Assembly (NCBI GenBank): GCA_963755375.1
Contig: CAVWKG010000016.1
Coordinates: 1,550,001 to 1,614,000, forward strand
DNA length: 64,000 nt
Direction: 5' to 3'
Origin: Bog-473 sp963755375
Lineage (GTDB): Bacteria; Actinomycetota; Acidimicrobiia; Acidimicrobiales; RAAP-2
Part shown: positions 58,384 to 64,000 of the stretch, piece by piece
How positions within the stretch are numbered: the first letter of the stretch is position 1
How the letters are laid out: each line of letters opens with the position of its first letter
Position numbers and translations under genes: made by a program
Notes under the pieces: model-generated
Told to the model about the DNA's origin: nothing
Databases searched by the model: none
What the model saw: the letters and a program-made list of their open reading frames with translations, nothing else

Positions 58384-59475
58384 GTGGGCGCCGTGACCAC
58401 CACGAGCCCCGTCGCCTTCCGCTCTGCCTCCGCTGCCGCGGAGCCACCGCCGCCTCCCCAAGTCGCCCTGAGTGCGGCGGACAGGACCGTGATCGCCACC
58501 GCTGAGCACGCCCTCCTCGACGAGCGCCGCCTCCTCACGGCGGACGAGCTGACTGCGCTGGCCGCGCTCCCCGACGGGGCCGTGATGGCGCTGGCCTCGC
58601 TCGCCCACCAGGTCCGGCTGGCCTGGTGCGGGCCCGAGGTCGAGATCGAGGGCATCCTTTCGGCCAAGACCGGCGGCTGCCCCGAGGACTGCCACTTCTG
58701 CGCGCAGTCCTCCCGCTTCGACACGCCCGTCAAGGCCACGCCGTTCCTCGATACCGACGAGGTCCTCACCGCCGCCCGCGAGACCGCCGCCCTCGGCGCC
58801 TCGGAGTTCTGCATCGTCCTCGCCGTGCGCGGGCCCGACGAGCGCACCATCCAGCGCATCCTCGACCTGGTCCCCCAGATCCACCACGAGACGGGGCTCA
58901 ACGTGGCTGTCAGCGCCGGGATCCTGACCGAGCACCAGGCACGTCGACTCGCCGACGGGGGCGTCCACCGGTACAACCACAACGTGGAGACAGCCCGCTC
59001 ATACTTCCCCGCCATCGTGACGACGCACACCTGGGACGAGCGGGCCGACACCTGCCGGCTCGTCAAGGCCTACGGGATGGAGCTGTGCTGCGGAGCCCTC
59101 ATCAACATGGGGGAGACCGACGCGCAGCGGGTCGAGCTGCTGATCCAGCTCCAGGAGCTCGACCCGACCGAGGTGCCGCTTAATTTCCTTAACCCCCGCC
59201 CCGGCACCCCCCTCGGCGACCGCCCGGTCCTCAGTCCCTGGGACGCCGTCCGCTGGATCGCCCTCTTCCGTCTGGCGCTGCCCTCGGTGATCCTGCGCTA
59301 CGCCGGCGGCCGTGAGGTCACGCTGCGTGAGCTCCAGGCCATCGGCATGACAGCCGGCATCAACGCCCTGATCGTCGGCAACTACCTGACGACGCTCGGC
59401 CGTTCGGCCGACGAAGACCTCCAGATGCTCGAGGACCTGCGCATGCCCATCGGCGCCCTGACCGCCGCCATCTGA
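58384..59475 (+). CDS. bioB: Biotin synthase
   Basis: A 363-residue radical SAM enzyme that inserts sulfur into dethiobiotin. The [4Fe-4S] Cys triad is GGCPEDCHFCAQSSRF (Cys99, 103, 106). Further conserved Cys are in GASEFCIVLAVRG and YGMELCCGALINMGE, with LNFLNPRPGTPLGDRP later. An N-terminal extension of about 30 residues is variable. The start is GTG 58384; a GTG at 58393 also fits. It is followed after 56 bp by a BsaP-like small gene, as in mycobacteria. Confidence 0.96.
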   Translation: MGAVTTTSPVAFRSASAAAEPPPPPQVALSAADRTVIATAEHALLDERRLLTADELTALAALPDGAVMALASLAHQVRLAWCGPEVEIEGILSAKTGGCPEDCHFCAQSSRFDTPVKATPFLDTDEVLTAARETAALGASEFCIVLAVRGPDERTIQRILDLVPQIHHETGLNVAVSAGILTEHQARRLADGGVHRYNHNVETARSYFPAIVTTHTWDERADTCRLVKAYGMELCCGALINMGETDAQRVELLIQLQELDPTEVPLNFLNPRPGTPLGDRPVLSPWDAVRWIALFRLALPSVILRYAGGREVTLRELQAIGMTAGINALIVGNYLTTLGRSADEDLQMLEDLRMPIGALTAAI

Positions 59476-59531
59476 CTCGCCGCCATCCGACCCGCCACCA
59501 TCAGGCATCCATTGCGCAGCCCGATCTCCAG

Positions 59532-59720
59532 GTGACCTCCGTGACGACCCATTGCACCGGCTGCGGCAAGCCCACCGCCGAGTGCCCCGGCTGCGGGCGC
59601 GCGCTCGATCCCCCTCGCTTCTGTCCCGCATGCGGGCGCCGCATGACAGTCACCGTGATCCCGACCGGTTGGGTGGCGCGCTGCCGCGACTCCGCCCATC
59701 CCGACCTCCGCTCAGACTGA
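59532..59720 (+). CDS. bsaP: Biotin synthase auxiliary protein (BsaP-like)
   Basis: A 62-residue Cys-rich protein with three CxxC pairs: CTGC (8-11), CPGC (18-21) and CPAC (31-34). The block ALDPPRFCPACGRRMTVTVI then PTGWVARC is very close, from memory, to mycobacterial Rv1590/BsaP, which was reported to be needed by the actinobacterial biotin synthase. Position directly after bioB gives the same context. It likely binds an iron-sulfur cluster or zinc and helps BioB. The start is GTG 59532, or possibly GTG 59541. Confidence 0.75.
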   Translation: MTSVTTHCTGCGKPTAECPGCGRALDPPRFCPACGRRMTVTVIPTGWVARCRDSAHPDLRSD

Positions 59721-59784
59721 GTGGAGCCGTTCGCCCGGGATCGGATCGTTCAAACCCGCAACGTCCGACCCTGAGCCCGCCGTC

Positions 59785-61254
59785 TCAACGGCGCATCGGT
59801 CCATTCCGACCCGATTGCGCCGATCGTGCGACAGACGACTTGCGCCATGTCGGCGACGGCACGGAGTGCGTCGTTCGCCGGTGCGGGCTCGTGAATCTCA
59901 GCACGGCGTCGGCGTCACCAGAGACCGTCCACCCGAGTTCATGGACTGCTCGATGGTGTCGACCGCACAGCGTGACCAAGTTGTCCATGTTGGTCAGGCC
60001 ACCATCGACCCAGTGCTCGATGTGATGGATGTTCGTGAACTCGGTGTAGGTGCACCCCGGGAACCGACACCCCTTGTCCCGCCGGTCGATCTCCACCCGC
60101 TGCACCACAGTCGGATCTCGCCGCACCCGCCCCTGATCGAGGATGGACCCCTCGCGGTCCTCCACCGAGAGATCCACATTGGCATCGCAGGCGAGCCGCC
60201 GGACGACCTCAGCCGGTACGGGGCCCACCCCGGCGATCTCGGCCACGCCGTCGGCTGCACAGCCGACGAGCAGCTCGAGCGGCGCGTGCACGACGACCCT
60301 GGGCCGGAACGCCGCTCCGCCGGCCCCACCCGCCTGACCGCCGCCCGAACCCGACCTGCTCCCCGCTCGAAACAGGTCCAGCAACGCGTCGTACAGTCGC
60401 TTGTCGTAGGGCGTGTACCCGAGCGCGTCAGACTCCCGAGCCGACCGTCCCTGTCCCGCCTCCTCCTGCTCTCCTTCGCGCGCTCGTTCTCGCTCCCGCG
60501 TTTCCGCCGATACCCTGCCAACGAGCACCGACTTCGCCACGGCGTAGTCGTCCTCGGTGAACGCAACCCACACCGAACGTCGCGTGTTGTTGAACCGCAA
60601 CGTGCGGCGCTCGAAGTCCCGGACCGCCGACCCAACGACCCCTTGATCGCCCTCGTAGGTATCACCCGGCGCAGCCGGGGTCGGCACCGTGTCCCCGGCT
60701 CCCCTGGCTTTCGCCTGTGCCGCTGCCTGGGCCGCTGCCTCTGCCTCTGCTTCCGCCTGGGCTCGATGCCATGCTGCCAACTCACGCGCCTGGCGCACAC
60801 TCCAATGCGCCGATGCCTCACGCAGCGCGGCATCGCTCGACGGGGACGCCACCTCCGCCAAGGGCGCCACCAGGTCCAACGACAGGTCCCCCGACGCGAG
60901 GCCTTCGGCCAGGCAGGGCAGCGACTCGAGGTTCGCAGCCGACCGCACCCATTGACGCGCGGTCGAGGTGCTCACCCCACACTGGCCGGTTACCCAGGTG
61001 ACCATCGAGATGGCGCCGTCGCCACGCCACCCTTCTACCCGATCGAATTCGGCGATGTCCGCCAGCTGCTCGCGGTGCAAAGCCGAGATCCGTCCAGCCC
61101 GCTCCACGATCCGCCCCGCCAACTCCTGTGAACGGGCGTCGCCACCGAAGTTCCGGCACGGTGGCCGGCGCCGTAGCGGTCGGTCTCCCACGAGCGGACG
61201 CTGCTCCCTCATCGAGCATGAACGGTCTCCCCATTCGGCCAGGCCGCTCGTCAC
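59785..61254 (-). CDS. DUF222/HNH endonuclease domain protein
   Basis: A protein of up to 489 residues of the actinobacterial DUF222 (13E12 repeat) family. It has an N-terminal helical DUF222 region (SMVTWVTGQCGVSTSTARQW), a long Ala/Glu/Gln-rich segment (about 165-185), and a C-terminal HNH motif: GCRFPGCTYTEFTNIHHIEH then WVDGGLTNMDNLVTLCGRHH with zinc-binding Cys. Such genes occur in many copies in actinobacteria, and activity is rarely known. It is inserted between bioB-bsaP and bioD, separating the two halves of the biotin genes. An ATG at 61210-61212 may be the true start. Confidence 0.88.
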   Translation of the reverse strand: MTSGLAEWGDRSCSMREQRPLVGDRPLRRRPPCRNFGGDARSQELAGRIVERAGRISALHREQLADIAEFDRVEGWRGDGAISMVTWVTGQCGVSTSTARQWVRSAANLESLPCLAEGLASGDLSLDLVAPLAEVASPSSDAALREASAHWSVRQARELAAWHRAQAEAEAEAAAQAAAQAKARGAGDTVPTPAAPGDTYEGDQGVVGSAVRDFERRTLRFNNTRRSVWVAFTEDDYAVAKSVLVGRVSAETRERERAREGEQEEAGQGRSARESDALGYTPYDKRLYDALLDLFRAGSRSGSGGGQAGGAGGAAFRPRVVVHAPLELLVGCAADGVAEIAGVGPVPAEVVRRLACDANVDLSVEDREGSILDQGRVRRDPTVVQRVEIDRRDKGCRFPGCTYTEFTNIHHIEHWVDGGLTNMDNLVTLCGRHHRAVHELGWTVSGDADAVLRFTSPHRRTTHSVPSPTWRKSSVARSAQSGRNGPMRR

Positions 61255-61269
61255 AACTTGTCGGCGTCG

Positions 61270-61923
61270 TCAGGCGCTCACGATGTCGGCGAGATCTGAC
61301 TCGCCACCGGGCACCACGACGACCATGAGTCCGTCGCGAGCCTCGAGCCATTCGCGGTTGCGCTCGTGCAGGTCCACGCTGGCATCGAAGCGGTTGAGCA
61401 CGAGCACCACGTCGCGGGACAGGACGCGCAGGGCCTCGACCGTCAGCCGCACCGCGTTGATCGTGCCCAACCCAGCGTCGGCGACCAACACCACGACATC
61501 GGGGGCGAGCGCTCGGCACAGCGCAAGGCAGTCACCGTCGGACGCGAGTGGTGAACACAGGCCACCTGCCGTCTCGACCAGTCCAACGTCCACGGGATCG
61601 CCCGGCCAGCGTAGCTCCAACGTGAGGTCTTGGATGGTGAAGGGCGGACACCCCAGCGCTTCGGCGGCCATGGGTGGCGCCATCGCCACCTCGTACCAAC
61701 GGTGCGGCGGACAGACATCCTCGGCAGGCTCGCCGCTCGCCGCGCCGAGCACGAACGCGTCACGCACAGCTGGGTCGTCGTCCGGCTCGAACGACTGCGC
61801 CGGCTTCCGGGCAGCGACACGCAGACCTGCCGCATGCAGATCGGCCAGCAGACGGGCGGCCACCCACGTCTTTCCGATGTCCGTTCCAGTGCCGACGACG
61901 GCAACGATTCGGCGTGGGCGCAC
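61270..61923 (-). CDS. bioD: Dethiobiotin synthetase
   Basis: A 217-residue ATP-dependent carboxylase-type enzyme that closes the ureido ring of dethiobiotin. It has the P-loop VVGTGTDIGKTWVAARLLAD, the substrate Lys in VAARKPAQSF, and VGLVETAGGLCSPLASDGD. The middle is slightly diverged from E. coli BioD but typical of actinobacteria. It starts at GTG 61921-61923, 5 bp after the bioF stop, as the last gene of bioA-bioF-bioD. Confidence 0.93.
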   Translation of the reverse strand: MRPRRIVAVVGTGTDIGKTWVAARLLADLHAAGLRVAARKPAQSFEPDDDPAVRDAFVLGAASGEPAEDVCPPHRWYEVAMAPPMAAEALGCPPFTIQDLTLELRWPGDPVDVGLVETAGGLCSPLASDGDCLALCRALAPDVVVLVADAGLGTINAVRLTVEALRVLSRDVVLVLNRFDASVDLHERNREWLEARDGLMVVVVPGGESDLADIVSA

Positions 61924-61928
61924 GCCGG

Positions 61929-63169
61929 TCAGCGCGCGGCGGGCGCGGGCGTCCGCAGGCGGACCAGCGCGTGAAGCAACCGGGTGACATCCCCGTCACT
62001 GTGTGCAGCCGACAGAGTCACCCGCAGCCGGCTCGTGCCGACCGGCACCGTCGGCGGTCGGATGGCCGGCACCCACAGTCCTCCCTGGAGCAGCGAAGCC
62101 GACGCGGTGAGCGCGGCCTGCTCACTGCCGAGGACAACGGGGATGATCGGACTCGGATGTCCGGGCGGGGCCAGGCCGGCCTCCGAGACCCGGTCGATCA
62201 GGGCGGCGAGGCGGCCCGCTAAAACAGCTCCTTCCGCAGATTGCACGATGCGCAGCGCGGCGAGTGCGGCGGCGGCGGCGGCCGGCGTGGGCGCGGTGGA
62301 GAAGATGTAGGAGCGGGCCCGGTTGACGACGAGGTCGACGATCTCACGGGACGCCGCTGCGAAACCGCCGAGCGAGCCGAATGTCTTTGACAGCGTGCCC
62401 ACTCGCACGACCGTTCCCCCCTGTACGTCGGCCCGGTCCCGATCTCCCATCCCCCCGCCTCCGCCCCGCCCGGTGGCCGCAGGGAGGTCGGGGCCGAGGA
62501 CGGCGTGCGCCTCATCGAGGATGAGGAGGGCGTGGTGGCGCTGGCACAATGCCACCAGCTCGTCCAGGGGCGCGACGTCGCCATCCATGGAGAACACCGA
62601 ATCGGTGACCACAATTGTCGGCGCCCTCCTCGGGGTGTCGGCGTCGGCGTCGGCCAGCAGCTTCCCGAGATGGGCCATATCCCGGTGGCGGTAGACGGCG
62701 AGCGTTGACCGGGAGAGCCGGCACCCATCGATGATGCTGGCGTGGTTCAATTCGTCCGAGAGCACGCGGACGCCCGGGCCACCAAGCGCACAGAGCACAC
62801 CGAGGTTGGCGGCGAACCCGGTCGGGAAGCAGACGGCGGCCTCGGTCCCCTTCCACTCGGCCAATGCCCGCTCCAGTTCGCTGTGGATTGGGCGAGTGCC
62901 GGTCACGAGGCGCGAGGCGCCTGAGCCGGCGCCCCAGCGGGTGAGCGCATCATGGGCCGCCGCCACCACGTCGGGGTGCGCACTCAATCCGAGATAGTCG
63001 TTGGACGCGAACGAGACGACCGGCCCTCCTTCGAGCACGCCCGACGGGCCGAGGGCGTCGAACTCCCGGGTGCGCGCCAGCGACCCTCGTCCACCACCTG
63101 CGCCAGGGCGGCCCGGATGCGGGCGTCCCAGGGGCTGTCGCTGTCGCCGTCGCTGTCGCTGTCGCTCAT
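61929..63169 (-). CDS. bioF: 8-amino-7-oxononanoate synthase, with a frameshift near the N-terminus
   Basis: PLP enzyme joining pimeloyl-thioester and alanine. The main frame has VSFASNDYLGLSAHPDV, ALLILDEAHAVLGPDL and the PLP-Lys region VGTLSKTFGSLGGF. The natural start is ATG 63167-63169, which overlaps the bioA stop (ATGA) and reads MSDSDSDGDSDSPWDARIRA then ALAQVVDEGRWRA. It must change frame near 63071-63077 to continue REFDALGPSGVLEGG. Adding one base there gives a 413-residue protein. Either an assembly indel or a true mutation; in the latter case bioF would be dead or restarted internally. Confidence 0.88.
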
Positions 63170-64000
63170 GCGGATTCCGGTCGGATTGTCGGAACGGCCG
63201 ACCGAGGGGCCGCTGCCGCAACCGCCGCCAGGGCTCCTCCCACCACGTCCTCGAGGCCCCCATCTAGGGCAGCGACAATCCGCACGATCTCCTCCGCCGT
63301 GACCGTCAGCGGCGGCATGAGCACCACGACATCGCCGAGGGGACGCAGCAACACGCCCCTGGATACGGCCCCGGCACACACCCGACGACCCCAGCGCAGC
63401 CCCGGCTCGGGCGGGGCGAGTTCGACACCGACCATCAAACCGCGCTGGCGAACCTCGCGCACGGCGGCCCGGCCGGCGACCCGTTCTCTCAGCAATGACG
63501 ACAACTGGTCCGCACGCGCCCGCACGTTCCCCAACACATCCCTCGACTGAATCAGCTGCAGATGCGCCAGGGCCACCGCCGCAGCCAGCGCGTTCCCCCC
63601 GTAGGAATGCCCGTGGTAGAACGTCTCCGGTCCGAGATCGGCGCCGAGGAACGCGCCGAACACCTCGCCCGACGCCACCGTGGCCGACATGGCCAGGTAC
63701 CCGCCGGTGATCCCCTTCCCGACGCACATGAGATCGGGCCGCACGCCGCACTGCTCGGAGGCGAACAACGTCCCGGTCCGCCCGAACCCGGTCGCCACCT
63801 CGTCACAGATGAGGAGCGTGCCGGCCTGGCGGCAGGCTTCGCCGATCCGCCGCACGTCGGACGCGGAAGCACACAACATGCCGGACGCACCCTGCACGAG
63901 CGGCTCGATCACCACGGCGGCCAGCTCCTCGGCGTGTGCCTCTATTGCCGCGCACGCCTTGTCGGCCCAGCCCGGGTCCGCGTAGCCCGGCGTGCGCACG
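63166..64000 (-). CDS. bioA: Adenosylmethionine-8-amino-7-oxononanoate aminotransferase (C-terminal part)
   Basis: PLP enzyme making 7,8-diaminononanoate. The N-terminus lies beyond the right edge of the window. The visible 277 residues contain VVIEPLVQGASGMLCASAS, LLICDEVATGFGRTGTLFAS with the PLP-binding Asp, the PLP Lys in LMCVGKGITGGYLAMSATVA, and the FYHGHSYGGNALAAAVALAH block typical of BioA. Its stop overlaps the bioF ATG by 4 bp, so translation of bioF depends on it. Confidence 0.93.
   Translation of the reverse strand, partial: VRTPGYADPGWADKACAAIEAHAEELAAVVIEPLVQGASGMLCASASDVRRIGEACRQAGTLLICDEVATGFGRTGTLFASEQCGVRPDLMCVGKGITGGYLAMSATVASGEVFGAFLGADLGPETFYHGHSYGGNALAAAVALAHLQLIQSRDVLGNVRARADQLSSLLRERVAGRAAVREVRQRGLMVGVELAPPEPGLRWGRRVCAGAVSRGVLLRPLGDVVVLMPPLTVTAEEIVRIVAALDGGLEDVVGGALAAVAAAAPRSAVPTIRPESA

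Noticed and set aside
59785..61254. Homing endonuclease or restriction enzyme
   Set aside because: The HNH protein carries a DUF222 domain, common in actinobacteria in many copies; no intron, intein or partner methylase is visible.

Overview
The window is about 64 kb of GC-rich (roughly 68-70% by eye), densely packed bacterial chromosome. Several signs point to Actinomycetota, most likely class Acidimicrobiia: two luciferase-like (F420-type) oxidoreductases, a deazaflavin (DDN-type) nitroreductase, an HU protein with a Lys/Ala/Pro-rich tail, a DUF222/HNH protein, a BsaP-like protein behind bioB, a VKOR/DUF929 disulfide system, and a secreted protein ending in YWLVASDGG-type repeats, which I associate with Acidimicrobiia. 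The species cannot be named from the sequence.

Layout. 0-11.3 kb is housekeeping: lepA (start only), rpsT, an inserted AraC/VOC pair, a thioredoxin-folP-holA operon (holA carries a frameshift), a phosphotransferase-PAC2-LLM group, a decayed dihydrofolate-reductase-like gene, leuS and tRNA-Ala(GGC). 11.3-14.2 kb is a lower-GC island directly behind the tRNA, with a transposase remnant, a coiled-coil protein, a decayed methyltransferase and an intact one. 14.2-18.8 kb encodes secreted proteins: an SGNH hydrolase with three near-identical 294-bp repeats, and a DUF4331 locus flanked by two paralogous small proteins. 18.9-33.7 kb is mixed metabolism (two zinc dehydrogenases, SDR, DUF885 peptidase, a diiron protein), the VKOR-DUF929 disulfide pathway, HU and small membrane proteins.

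33.7-37.4 kb is the most unusual block: five head-to-tail genes, four joined by 1-4 bp stop/start overlaps. Three encode proteins made of six copies of one module (a 'SDLS...G..P.GLV.G' leader plus a YbjQ/DUF74-like core). 37.4-46.4 kb holds a DDN nitroreductase, a GH43-like secreted protein, a VOC/carboxymuconolactone-decarboxylase/DUF7064 operon, a LolA/LppX-like protein, an AIM24 protein, a membrane protein and a methyltransferase. 46.4-53.2 kb has two co-directional runs: DNA adenine methylase-PPK2-LLM, then amidase-cupin-P450. 53.2-57 kb has a DHA2-type MFS exporter divergent from a TetR regulator, with a clear palindrome between them, and a perfect 41-bp x4 repeat.

57-64 kb ends in biotin biosynthesis: an acyl-CoA dehydrogenase, then bioB-bsaP on the plus strand and bioA-bioF-bioD on the minus strand. 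A DUF222/HNH gene is wedged between the two halves. bioF, like holA, needs a one-base correction to read through, so small indels (assembly error or real decay) should be kept in mind for the whole window.
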